Assembly: GCA_029976905.1 (NCBI GenBank) | Contig: JAPOLW010000250.1 | Coordinates: 1-6,017, forward strand | Direction of reading: 5' to 3' | Length of the DNA stretch: 6,017 nt | Origin: a bacterium | Lineage (GTDB): Bacteria; Desulfobacterota; Binatia; UBA12015 | Part shown: positions 1-6,017 of the stretch, one piece after another | Layout: each line of letters opens with the position of its first letter | How positions within the stretch are numbered: the stretch's first letter is position 1 | Translations under genes and position numbers: made by a program | Notes under the pieces: model-generated | Seen by the model: the letters and a program-made list of their open reading frames with translations, nothing else | Told to the model about the DNA's origin: nothing | Databases searched by the model: none

Positions 1-1151
1 TTGCTGTCGACTACCCAGGGGCCTGGACGCTCGAGGAACAGCGGGCGCGCGCGCGCCTGCGTGCCCGTCTCGAGCCCGTGGTCGAGATCACGCAGCACAA
101 GGGTGATTCGGAATGCCGTCCGGACGCCCCCGGAGTCCTGGGCGAGGTGGATGAACTTTGTGGTTTCGAGAAATTCGAGACCCTTTCCTTCGAGACGACG
201 GGCCACCCGGATCCGGCACCCTGCTACGACGGTCCGCTCGCCGATTGGGTCCCGCACTTCGGCCCCGACTGCCTTTCCCGAAGGAGCTACGTCCGCTACG
301 CGCTCATCGAGGGTCTTGCCGAGGAGGACCGACTCGGTGTGAACCCCTTCAAGTTCGGAGTCGTCGCGAGCACCGACACCCACAACGGTCTCGCGGGTGG
401 CGTTCGCGAGCGCGATTATCCCGGCCATCTCGGGCTCGGAGACGACGCGCTGACCGAGCGGGCGGTCTATGATGGAGACGTCGCCGGAAATGCGTCGAAC
501 AACCCGGGCGGCCTCGTCGGTGCCTGGGCCGAGGAGAATTCGCGCGACGCGATCTTCGCGGCCTTGCGGCGCCGTGAGGTCTTCGGCACCAGTGGTCCGC
601 GCATTCGGGTCCGGTTTTTCGGCGGGCGCTCGCTCCCCGGGGATCTGTGTGCGTCGCCGGACATGATCGCGCGCGCCTACGCGGAGGGAGTGCCCATGGG
701 AGGGGACCTTCCCGGGGGGGGCGAGGGCTCCCCGAACTTCCTCGTGGTCGGGATGCGCGACCCGGGCACCGCGGATGCTCCCGGCGGCCTCCTCCAGCGT
801 CTGCAGATCGTCAAGGGGTGGACGGACGAGGAGGGTGGGATTCACCAACGCGTCTTCGACGTAGCAGGTTCGCCGCCCGGCCTCGCGGCAGTCGATGGGT
901 CGACCTGTACGCCAACCGGTCCGGGACACGATTTCCTTTGTGCGGTGTGGCGCGACCCGGATTTCGATCCCTCCCGGCGAGCCGTCTACTACGCCCGGGT
1001 CCTCGAGAATCCCAGTTGCCGCTACACATGGTGGCAATGCCTTCAGGCGGCGCCGGGCGAACGTCCGGCCGCTTGCGATGATGCCCGCGTCCCCAAATTC
1101 CTCCAGGAGCGCTCCTGGTCGTCACCGATCTGGTACGCGCCGCTGGCCTAG
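1..1151 (+). CDS. DUF3604 domain-containing protein, C-terminal part (5' end outside window)
   Basis: The open frame runs from base 3 to a TAG at 1149-1151, giving 382 visible residues with no start; the GTG at 78 is internal, because family-like sequence (DYPGAWT, then an Arg-rich helix) continues in frame upstream of it. Family signatures seen are ITQHKGDSEC (about visible residues 29-38), ASTDTHNG (about 122-129), NNPGGLVGAWAEENSRDAIF followed by RREVFGTSGPRIRVRFF, and the closing QERSWSSPIWY. The conserved His and Asp residues of the HKGDSE and STDTHNG motifs are plausible metal ligands, since DUF3604 proteins are thought to resemble PHP-type metallohydrolases; their substrate is not established. 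Members are commonly around 600 residues or longer, so a substantial N-terminal part is missing. It converges on the DUF481 gene with a 10-bp gap. Family assignment is firm, function unknown. Confidence 0.9.
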   Translation, partial: AVDYPGAWTLEEQRARARLRARLEPVVEITQHKGDSECRPDAPGVLGEVDELCGFEKFETLSFETTGHPDPAPCYDGPLADWVPHFGPDCLSRRSYVRYALIEGLAEEDRLGVNPFKFGVVASTDTHNGLAGGVRERDYPGHLGLGDDALTERAVYDGDVAGNASNNPGGLVGAWAEENSRDAIFAALRRREVFGTSGPRIRVRFFGGRSLPGDLCASPDMIARAYAEGVPMGGDLPGGGEGSPNFLVVGMRDPGTADAPGGLLQRLQIVKGWTDEEGGIHQRVFDVAGSPPGLAAVDGSTCTPTGPGHDFLCAVWRDPDFDPSRRAVYYARVLENPSCRYTWWQCLQAAPGERPAACDDARVPKFLQERSWSSPIWYAPLA

Positions 1152-1161
1152 CCCAACCGCC

Positions 1162-2337
1162 TCACCACCCCTGCCACCAGTCGTTTTCGTCGCCGCCGAA
1201 GTCATAGCCCAGTTTGAAGATGAGGCGGCGGTCCGAGACGCCGGTGCCTTCGGGCGGTTCGGCATTGTAGTTGTATTGGAACTCGGCCGATAGCGAGAGG
1301 TCGGCGATCAGGTCCACCTTGAGTCCCGTCGTCGTGTAGAGGACGTATTGGGTTTCGGAGAGACCGAAGGTCATGGTGTCGGTGTGGTAGAGCGTCAGAT
1401 CGTCGGTCCAGAGTTCCTGCTCGAAGTCCAGCGCCCAGCGCAGGCCCAGGAAGGTGCGATCCGATCCGGTCTTGAAGTTCTCGTTGACGTAGGCGGGGCC
1501 CAGCGAGATGCGAAGAAACGTTGGGCTCTGATCGAAGAATTTGTACCCGACACCGACGCCAGCGGTGACGCGTAGGTTCAAGTCGGCCAACTCGTCGTTC
1601 TCGTAGGTATTGAACGCTGCGCCGTACCAGCGCCGCCGGACGCCGAAGTCCCGGTCGTATTGGGCGCGGATGCGCCAGTTCGATGCGGTGGTCACGCCGC
1701 TGGCCTCCGACCGATTGAGCTGTCCGCCGACCGTGACGGTATTGCGGCCGAAGGACGGAGCGATTTCGCCGTCGATGTGCATCTCGGTGGTGTCGGTGTT
1801 GCCGCGGGCAATGTTGATCCCGACGTTGAGATTTCCCTCGTAGCGGTAGTACGTCTCGATCGGCTTGATCCAGCGAACGTTCTCGACGTCGAGGTCACCG
1901 GTTTCGGCGGCGACCACACCAGACTCCCCTGCCTCCTTCGCGTACTCGACGGCGGCAGCGGTGGCGGCCTCCGCCTCCTCCTGCGTGTCGGCGATGGCGA
2001 CCTCGTCACTGCCGTCGAGCGATCCCGGTGCGACGACCTCGGTCTTGCCGTCGGGCGTCACTTCGAGGGTGCCGACTTTTTCGCTGCCGTCGTCCCATCG
2101 GACCAGGAAGGGTTTCTCGGTTTCGACCGATTCGACGAATTTGGTCTCGATTCGAATGTCGTCGGCGTACTCCGTGTCCAACACGAGCTCGTCGTCGGTG
2201 AGTTCCTCGACCGTACCGGTCAGAACATCGCCGTTCTTCAGTCGAACGGTGTCGGCGGCGGCATCCGGTGCAAGGAGGAGGACGCAGAGAGACGAGTAGA
2301 GGACGCAAGCACCGGCGGAGATTCGTATTCCGTACAT
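1162..2337 (-). CDS. DUF481 family outer-membrane protein (YdiY-like) with N-terminal Sm-like domain
   Basis: A 391-residue protein starting at ATG 2337-2335. The N-terminus is a signal peptide: a short basic start (R5), a hydrophobic core at about 11-23, and a likely cleavage after A28 in PDAAA-DT. Residues about 29-75 (DTVRLKNGDVLTGTVEEL, then an acidic beta-rich stretch) resemble the small Sm-like beta domain often found before DUF481. An Ala/Glu-rich helical linker spans about 112-148. Residues about 160-391 form the DUF481 barrel: alternating beta strands, the typical ARGNTDTTE motif (177-185), and many aromatic girdle residues. The last strand (RLIFKLGYDF) is followed by a short acidic tail ending in Trp. 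The family is annotated as putative salt-induced outer-membrane protein, but its role is unknown. No clear Shine-Dalgarno sequence precedes the ATG. It is transcribed divergently from the kinase, and its stop lies 10 bp from the DUF3604 stop. Confidence 0.88.
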   Translation of the reverse strand: MYGIRISAGACVLYSSLCVLLLAPDAAADTVRLKNGDVLTGTVEELTDDELVLDTEYADDIRIETKFVESVETEKPFLVRWDDGSEKVGTLEVTPDGKTEVVAPGSLDGSDEVAIADTQEEAEAATAAAVEYAKEAGESGVVAAETGDLDVENVRWIKPIETYYRYEGNLNVGINIARGNTDTTEMHIDGEIAPSFGRNTVTVGGQLNRSEASGVTTASNWRIRAQYDRDFGVRRRWYGAAFNTYENDELADLNLRVTAGVGVGYKFFDQSPTFLRISLGPAYVNENFKTGSDRTFLGLRWALDFEQELWTDDLTLYHTDTMTFGLSETQYVLYTTTGLKVDLIADLSLSAEFQYNYNAEPPEGTGVSDRRLIFKLGYDFGGDENDWWQGW

Positions 2338-2396
2338 CGCGCGTGTCTAACGTCGCGGGCGTGGGGCTTCCAGTCCTTCGTGGTACACCCCCGGGG
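2338..2396. promoter_or_regulatory. divergent intergenic region between DUF481 gene and kinase gene
   Basis: These 59 bases separate two divergent starts, so they probably carry, or partly carry, promoters for both genes. By eye I find no convincing -35/-10 pair on either strand and no inverted repeat that looks like an operator. If the kinase starts at the in-frame GTG at 2361 rather than the ATG at 2397, the gap shrinks to 23 bp and the kinase promoter would lie inside the DUF481 signal-peptide coding sequence. The regulatory role is inferred from gene layout only. Confidence 0.35.
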
Positions 2397-3530
2397 ATGG
2401 CACAGGGGGACGAGATCCGGGCGGTGGCTGCTCGCTTCGACATCAACGGTCGCTGGCGGGGCGCCTCGCGCCTGGGCAATGGGCATATCCACGAGACCTG
2501 GTGCTCGGAGTTCGAGCAGGGGGGCCGTATCGCGCGATTCGTCCATCAATGTCTCAACGAATCCGTCTTCGAGGACGTGGCGGGGCTCATGCGCAACATC
2601 GAACGGGTGGTAGGGCACCTTCGCGTAAAGGCGCAAGGCGCCACTGGCGCGGCCTCTCGATGGGAGGTGCCGACCCTCGTCGCGTCGCGGGACGGAGCCC
2701 ATTGGTGCCGCGACGAACAGGGGCGCGCCTGGCGAACGTTTCACCGCATCGAGCGGGTGCGCAGCTTCGATACGGCTCCTACGCCGGAAGTGGCTCGGGC
2801 GGCGGCCCGGGCTTTCGGTCGCTTCGTCCGGGAACTGGCGGATTTCGACCCTTCCCAATTGGTGGAGACCATTCCGCGCTTTCACGATCTCGACGGGCGG
2901 TTGGCGCGGCTGCGGGGGGTGGCGATCGTCGACCCGATCGGGCGCCGGGAAAGCGTCGATGTGGAACTCGAACGCATCTTCGCCCGCGAGGACGTTGCGC
3001 ACGATTTCGCTCGCTTGCGTCAGGGGGGACGGCTTCCGGTGCGGGTGGTGCACAATGATACGAAGGTCAACAACGCCCTGCTCGATGAGGACAGCGGCCA
3101 GGAGGTGGCCGTCGTCGATCTCGATACCGTGATGCCGGGGACGATGCTCTTCGACTTCGGTGACCTGGTGCGGACCGCTGCCAATCCGGTCGCCGAGGAC
3201 GCCCCCCACCCGGGAGAGGCGGTCGTGGACCCGGCGCTCTTCGCCGCCCTGGCCGAGGGGTTCGTCGGTGAGGTCGCCGGAGTCGCCACGACGGTCGAAC
3301 TCGACCACCTCCTGCTCGGAGCCCGCTTCATGATGTTGAGTCTGGCGGTGCGTTTCCTGACCGACTATCTGGAGGGGGACGGGTACTTCCGGACGACACG
3401 ACCGGGACAGAACCTCGACCGTGCCCGGGTGCAGCTCGCTCTGCTCGATTCGATCGAGGAGGCCGCGCCGATGTTCGAGGAGATGGTCCTGGCCGCCCGC
3501 GCGGCCGCCCGAGCCGCTCGGCCAGGATGA
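2397..3530 (+). CDS. NahK-like sugar kinase, phosphotransferase (APH) superfamily
   Basis: A 377-residue cytosolic kinase from ATG 2397 to TGA 3528-3530. The catalytic loop is VVHNDTKVNNALLD (about 218-230): D221 is the expected catalytic base, with K223 and N226 nearby. The metal-binding segment VVDLDTVMPGTMLFDFGDLV follows at about 239-258. This HNDTKxNN...DLDTVMPG...DFGD pattern, together with the early FVHQCLNESVFED (about 48-60) and LMRNIERVVGHLR segments, closely matches bifidobacterial N-acetylhexosamine 1-kinase (NahK, about 360 residues), whose relatives are often labelled mucin desulfatase. NahK phosphorylates GlcNAc/GalNAc at C1 with ATP; the substrate here is inferred at best. The frame is open back to 2268, but an earlier start would overlap the divergent DUF481 gene and encode a low-complexity Arg-rich tail; GTG 2361 (389 aa) is the main alternative. 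No strong ribosome-binding site decides the start. Confidence 0.85.
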   Translation: MAQGDEIRAVAARFDINGRWRGASRLGNGHIHETWCSEFEQGGRIARFVHQCLNESVFEDVAGLMRNIERVVGHLRVKAQGATGAASRWEVPTLVASRDGAHWCRDEQGRAWRTFHRIERVRSFDTAPTPEVARAAARAFGRFVRELADFDPSQLVETIPRFHDLDGRLARLRGVAIVDPIGRRESVDVELERIFAREDVAHDFARLRQGGRLPVRVVHNDTKVNNALLDEDSGQEVAVVDLDTVMPGTMLFDFGDLVRTAANPVAEDAPHPGEAVVDPALFAALAEGFVGEVAGVATTVELDHLLLGARFMMLSLAVRFLTDYLEGDGYFRTTRPGQNLDRARVQLALLDSIEEAAPMFEEMVLAARAAARAARPG

Positions 3531-3532
3531 CT

Positions 3533-3901
3533 TCAGCGCGGACCGCGCGCCTCGCGCTCGCTCTGGCAGGGGAGGCAAAAGGGGGTTTCGGGTCGCGCGG
3601 AGAGCCGCTGGTAGCCGATCGCTTCTTCACACTCCCGACAGACGCCGTATTCGCCCGCGGCGAGTGCCGAGAGTGCGGACCGGACGAGCTGGAGGCGGAG
3701 TTCCAGGCTGCGACGGCCGCTTTTCGCCATGGCTTGTCGCTGTAGCTCGTCCATGCGCGAGAGCCGTCCGACCGATTGTTGATCGAGTTCGACCGTCGCC
3801 GTCCCTGCGCCGGCGCGTTCGATGGCCCGGGGGAGGTCCCTTTCCAGCTCGCGCAGTTGGACGGCGAGTCGCTCGAGTTGTTCTGGCTCGAGTTCGTTCA
3901 T
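3533..3901 (-). CDS. DksA/TraR family C4 zinc-finger regulator
   Basis: A 122-residue protein from ATG 3901-3899 to a TGA at 3535-3533. Residues about 3-85 are predicted to be largely helical, forming the DksA coiled-coil, with a likely turn near residues 31-40. The C-terminus holds a four-cysteine zinc finger, CREC at 88-91 and CLPC at 109-112 with 17 residues between the pairs, which is the DksA/TraR spacing. DksA-type proteins bind RNA polymerase through the secondary channel and, with ppGpp, adjust promoter choice. The tip region reads TVELDQQSVGRLSRMDELQ (36-54) and does not show a clear DxxDxA, so this may be a DksA-like paralogue rather than canonical DksA; it is also shorter than E. 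coli DksA (151 residues). A weak purine-rich GAAGAACGAAG lies directly before the ATG. It lies 85 bp downstream of the glutamate-synthase-like gene and may share its transcript. Confidence 0.88.
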   Translation of the reverse strand: MNELEPEQLERLAVQLRELERDLPRAIERAGAGTATVELDQQSVGRLSRMDELQRQAMAKSGRRSLELRLQLVRSALSALAAGEYGVCRECEEAIGYQRLSARPETPFCLPCQSEREARGPR

Positions 3902-3986
3902 CTTCGTTCTTCGATCCGGCGGGGGCCAACGAGACCGGTTCCAGGCGCGCTCGAAAGGGGACCGGTGGATCGACCCGAAGAGAAGT
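3902..3986 (-). other. 85-bp gap between glutamate-synthase-like and dksA-like genes, with an imperfect inverted repeat
   Basis: The gap contains two copies of ACCGGT (3934-3939 and 3961-3966). Arms at 3934-3942 and 3958-3966 pair over nine positions, eight of them Watson-Crick, around a 15-base loop. In the minus-strand transcript the unmatched position would be an A-C mismatch. No T-rich tract follows on the minus strand, so I do not call it an intrinsic terminator. It could be an operator-like palindrome, an mRNA structure between co-transcribed genes, or chance in GC-rich DNA. Confidence 0.25.
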
Positions 3987-5585
3987 CTACCAGCGCGCCC
4001 CGGAGGCCGCTTCCCAGGAATGGCGAAGACTCTCGGGGATGCGGCCGTCGAGGAGTTGGCCGGGTTCGAAGAATTGGTAGAGGCGATCGAGGGAGCGGAC
4101 GTCGGTGAGGCTGAGGCGCCACCAGAGAAGTTCGGGGCCGAGATCGGAAGGATGTTCGAGCCCCGCTGCGGCGATGATCTCGGCGAGGGCAGTCACCGTA
4201 TTGCGATGAAAACGGTAGACCCGTTCGGCCTTGTCCTCGACGTCGAGCGCGCGTTGTAGGTGGGGATCCTGGGTTGCGACACCGACCGGGCATTCGTTGG
4301 TGTGGCAACGTTGGGATTGGATGCAGCCGGTCGCAAACATGAAGCCGCGGGCCGAGTTGCACCAGTCTGCACCCATCGCGATGGCGGCAGCGATGTCGAA
4401 GCCGCTGCTGCGCTTGCCGCTCGCCGCGAGCTTGATCTCGTTGCGGACGCCGATGCCGACCAGCGCGTTGTGCACCAGAATCAGCCCGTCCCGCAGGGGC
4501 GCCCCTAGATGGTCGGAGAACTCGATGGGCGCGGCTCCCGTACCGCCCTCGCCTCCGTCGACGGTAATGAAGTCGGGACGCAGGCCGGTGTCGACCATGG
4601 CCTTACAGATCGCAAAAACCTCGCGGGGGTCCCCGACGCAGAGCTTGAATCCCACGGGCTTGCCGCCGGAGAGTTCGCGCAGGCGCGTGACGAACTCGAG
4701 AAGTCCGACCGGAGAGTCGAAGGCGCTGTGCCCCGGCGGGGAGATGCAATCCCGGCCGGGCGTGATCCGACGCGCCGCGGCGATTTCTTCCGTGATCTTG
4801 CGCGCGGGTAGGATTCCTCCGTGGCCGGGCTTGGCGCCCTGAGAGATCTTGACCTCGATCATCTTTACGGAGTCGATGTCTGCGTGGTGCGCAAAGAGCT
4901 CTGCGTCGAAGCCTCCCTGGGCGTTGCGGCAACCGAAGTAGCCGGTCCCGATTTGCCAGATGAGGTCGCCGCCCGGTTCGCGGTGATAGCGCGACAGGCC
5001 CCCTTCGCCCGTATCGTGGGCGAAACCGCCCCGGCGGGCTCCGCGGTTGAGTGCGAGGATGGCGTTGGCGCCAAGGGCGCCGAAGCTCATGCCCGAAATG
5101 TTGAAGATGGAGGCCGCGTAGGGTTGGGCGCAGCGTCCCTCCCCGACGAGTACGCGGAACGCTTCCGTCGGGTTTTCGACTGGCGTGCGTGGGTCGAGAG
5201 AGGGAGCGATCCAGGCGTAGCCGTCGGAGTAGACGTCGAGTTCGGTGCCGAAGGCCTTTCTGTCCGAAACGTCCCCGGCGCGGGCGTAGATGAGCGACCG
5301 TTGGTCCCGGGAAAAAGGGCGACCGCTGGTATTGCTCTCCACGAAGTAGGGATGGGCCTCGGGGCCGATGTCCTCGAGAAGGAAGCGGAGGTGCCCAAGG
5401 ATGGGGTAGTTGCGCAGGACGCTGTGTTCGGTCTGGCTGAGGTCGCGTAGGCCCAGAGCGGTCAGCGCCCCCCCGAGGGCTGCGGGCAACAAGAACCAGG
5501 CGTCTCCGAATAGCCCGATTGCGAGCAGCAGAAGTGTCGTCCCGGCCACGCCGGGTAGAACGACTCCGCGGATCCGGTGGATCAC
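3987..5585 (-). CDS. FMN-binding glutamate synthase family protein (stand-alone GltS/GltB synthase domain)
   Basis: A 532-residue protein with a GTG start at 5585-5583 and a TAG stop. The start is supported by GAGGGGG about six bases upstream. Two hydrophobic segments at about 9-25 and 28-46 suggest an N-terminal membrane anchor or hairpin. From about 150 onward it is the alpha/beta-barrel synthase domain of glutamate synthase: ISGMSFGALGANAI (163-176), DTGEGGLSRYH (191-201), MIEVKISQGAKPGHGGILP (242-260), ITVDGGEGGTGAAP (340-353), then the cluster motif CIQSQRCHTNECPVG with C421, C427 and C432 in the C-x5-C-x4-C pattern that binds the 3Fe-4S cluster in GltB. The glutaminase and C-terminal glutamate synthase domains are absent, and no small subunit is nearby. 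It is therefore an FMN/Fe-S oxidoreductase of the COG0069 type; its real substrate is uncertain. The dksA-like gene lies 85 bp downstream. Confidence 0.92.
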   Translation of the reverse strand: MIHRIRGVVLPGVAGTTLLLLAIGLFGDAWFLLPAALGGALTALGLRDLSQTEHSVLRNYPILGHLRFLLEDIGPEAHPYFVESNTSGRPFSRDQRSLIYARAGDVSDRKAFGTELDVYSDGYAWIAPSLDPRTPVENPTEAFRVLVGEGRCAQPYAASIFNISGMSFGALGANAILALNRGARRGGFAHDTGEGGLSRYHREPGGDLIWQIGTGYFGCRNAQGGFDAELFAHHADIDSVKMIEVKISQGAKPGHGGILPARKITEEIAAARRITPGRDCISPPGHSAFDSPVGLLEFVTRLRELSGGKPVGFKLCVGDPREVFAICKAMVDTGLRPDFITVDGGEGGTGAAPIEFSDHLGAPLRDGLILVHNALVGIGVRNEIKLAASGKRSSGFDIAAAIAMGADWCNSARGFMFATGCIQSQRCHTNECPVGVATQDPHLQRALDVEDKAERVYRFHRNTVTALAEIIAAAGLEHPSDLGPELLWWRLSLTDVRSLDRLYQFFEPGQLLDGRIPESLRHSWEAASGARW

Positions 5586-5711
5586 GCGTTCCCCCTCAGA
5601 CCGGCCCGGGCGGCCGGGCGCTTCGTGCCCGGGGAAGCCCCTGCCGGTCGGCGTTTTCGAGTCGCCCGGACCATGTCGGGTCTATCGGTCGAGGGCCGAA
5701 AAACCGCTAGG
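5586..5711 (-). other. leader region upstream of the glutamate-synthase-like gene
   Basis: This 126-bp stretch probably holds the promoter and 5' leader of the minus-strand gene starting at 5585. A GC-rich stem can form between 5614-5619 and 5627-5632 (CCGGGC/GCCCGG, seven-base loop), and a small GGGG/CCCC hairpin lies at 5631-5641. I see no clear -35/-10 pair and no recognisable riboswitch. Any effect of the hairpins on translation is speculative. Confidence 0.25.
5591..5597 (-). promoter_or_regulatory. strong Shine-Dalgarno sequence that fixes a GTG start
   Basis: On the minus strand TGAGGGGGAACGC directly precedes the GTG at 5585. The purine block is about five to six bases from the start codon, a good ribosome-binding site. 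The next residues, IHRIRG, lead straight into the hydrophobic anchor, so the GTG makes sense as the true start. Confidence 0.6.
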
Positions 5712-5730
5712 TCGGCGCCCCGGGGGCCGA
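5699..5730 (-). terminator. possible weak intrinsic terminator after the RND gene
   Basis: Read on the minus strand, TCGGC at 5730-5726 pairs with GCCGA at 5716-5712 around a C/G core with one unpaired base, giving a compact GC hairpin. It is followed after eight bases by five T (5703-5699). The stem is strong, but the T-run is short and displaced from it, so this is only a candidate for ending the transcript of the RND permease gene. Confidence 0.3.
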
Positions 5731-5737
5731 TCAGGCG

Positions 5738-5849
5738 GCGGCCCTCGGGGCGCGGGGCTCGATCCTGGGCCCTCGGGGCGGGGCCCCATCTGCGGCCCCT
5801 GCGGTGCCCCTCGGGGGCGGGGTTCGATGCTGCGGCCCTCCGGTGGGCC
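5738..5849. repeat. imperfect GC-rich repeat cluster with hairpins
   Basis: A core CCCTCGGGG occurs at 5742-5750, 5770-5778 and 5808-5816, with a diverged CCCTCCGG at 5836-5843, giving spacings of 28, 38 and 28 bp. The first and third copies share a longer flank, CGGGGCTCGATCCTG versus CGGGGTTCGATGCTG, so the copies seem related over about 28 bp. GGGCCC at 5767-5772 can pair with GGGCCC at 5781-5786 around an eight-base loop, and GGCCC (5834-5838) with GGGCC (5845-5849) right after the RND stop codon. The cluster is noncoding and probably sits in the 3' end of the RND transcript. It could be a repetitive extragenic element, a structured 3' UTR, or chance low complexity. Confidence 0.45.
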
Positions 5850-6017
5850 TCATCCGAGGCGCCGCTCTTCGACCCAGGCGTAGAGCACGGGGACGACGAA
5901 GACCGAGACCAGGACCAGGGCCATTCCTCCGAACGATGGGATGGCCATCGGGACCATGACGTCCGAACCCCGGCCCGAGGAGGTCAGGACGGGCACCAGG
6001 GCGAGAATCGTCGTCGC
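5850..6017 (-). CDS. CusA-like (HME-type) RND efflux permease, C-terminal end only
   Basis: Reading inward from the window edge on the minus strand, 55 residues end at a TGA at 5852-5850. The sequence begins ATTILALVPVLTSSGRGSDV and continues MVPMAIPSFGGMALVLVSVF, then VVPVLYAWVEERRLG. The TSSGRGSDVMVPMAIPSFGGM and FVVPVLYAWVEE pattern is characteristic of the last two transmembrane helices and cytoplasmic tail of heavy-metal-efflux RND permeases such as CusA/CzcA. These inner-membrane trimers export metal ions or other toxic compounds using proton influx, together with a periplasmic adaptor and an outer-membrane channel, which would be expected beyond the right edge. The fragment is too short to name the substrate, and some family members are of unknown specificity. 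A repeat/hairpin region follows directly downstream. Confidence 0.85.
   Translation of the reverse strand, partial: ATTILALVPVLTSSGRGSDVMVPMAIPSFGGMALVLVSVFVVPVLYAWVEERRLG

Noticed and set aside
2268..2396. N-terminal extension of the kinase from the most upstream ATG.
   Set aside because: The extra 43 residues are Arg/Gly-rich, overlap the divergent DUF481 coding sequence by 70 bases, and have no counterpart in the NahK-like core, which begins shortly after the ATG at 2397.
1660..2613. A 317-codon open frame on the plus strand.
   Set aside because: It lies mostly antisense to the DUF481 gene and then crosses into a wrong frame of the kinase gene; no domain or plausible start signal supports it.
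2238..3578. A 446-codon open frame on the minus strand, longer than the kinase it overlaps.
   Set aside because: It is almost wholly antisense to a gene with clear kinase motifs, reads as Arg/Pro/His-rich sequence without a recognisable domain, and runs across the DUF481 signal-peptide coding region. Long antisense frames are expected in GC-rich genes with strong third-position bias.
4821..5450. A 209-codon plus-strand frame within the glutamate-synthase-like gene.
   Set aside because: It is antisense to a region with firm family motifs and has no recognisable features of its own.
5738..5849. The spaced repeats as a possible CRISPR array.
   Set aside because: Copies are imperfect, spacings are irregular (28, 38, 28 bp), the intervening sequence is as GC-rich and repetitive as the repeats, and no cas gene is present.
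5410..5883. A 157-codon plus-strand frame covering the GC-rich gap.
   Set aside because: It is Pro/Arg/Gly-rich, antisense at both ends to recognised genes, and made of the repeat cluster in the middle, so I treat the gap as noncoding.

Overview
This is a GC-rich window (roughly two thirds G+C by eye) from a Gram-negative bacterium. That call rests on three cell-envelope proteins: an outer-membrane beta-barrel of the DUF481 family with a signal peptide, the C-terminal end of an RND efflux pump of the heavy-metal (CusA-like) type, and a DksA/TraR zinc-finger regulator typical of Proteobacteria and related phyla. The DUF3604 protein and the gene mix would suit a deltaproteobacterial/Myxococcota-like or other environmental proteobacterial genome, but that placement is inference. 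The layout reads as an ordinary chromosomal segment. I see no transposase, integrase, phage gene, tRNA, rRNA or CRISPR array.

Layout from left to right. Positions 1-1151 (+) hold the C-terminal 382 residues of a DUF3604 protein whose start lies outside the window. It ends 10 bp from the tail of a DUF481 outer-membrane protein (1162-2337, -). Diverging from that gene across about 59 bp is a NahK-like sugar kinase of the phosphotransferase (APH) superfamily (about 2397-3530, +). Its stop is only 2 bp from the stop of a DksA-type regulator (3533-3901, -). Upstream of the regulator on the same strand, 85 bp away, lies an FMN/iron-sulfur protein carrying the synthase domain of glutamate synthase (3987-5585, -). 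A 264-bp very GC-rich gap follows (5586-5849), containing imperfect repeats, hairpins and a possible weak terminator. The window closes with the last 55 residues of a CusA-like RND permease (5850-6017, -).

The genes do not form one obvious pathway. The glutamate-synthase-like gene and the dksA-like gene may be co-transcribed. The kinase stands alone in the window and its substrate cannot be settled here. I found no convincing new system. The items worth a second look are the orphan NahK-like kinase, a DksA paralogue that seems to lack the classical acidic tip motif, a membrane-anchored stand-alone GltS domain, and the repeat/hairpin cluster after the RND gene.
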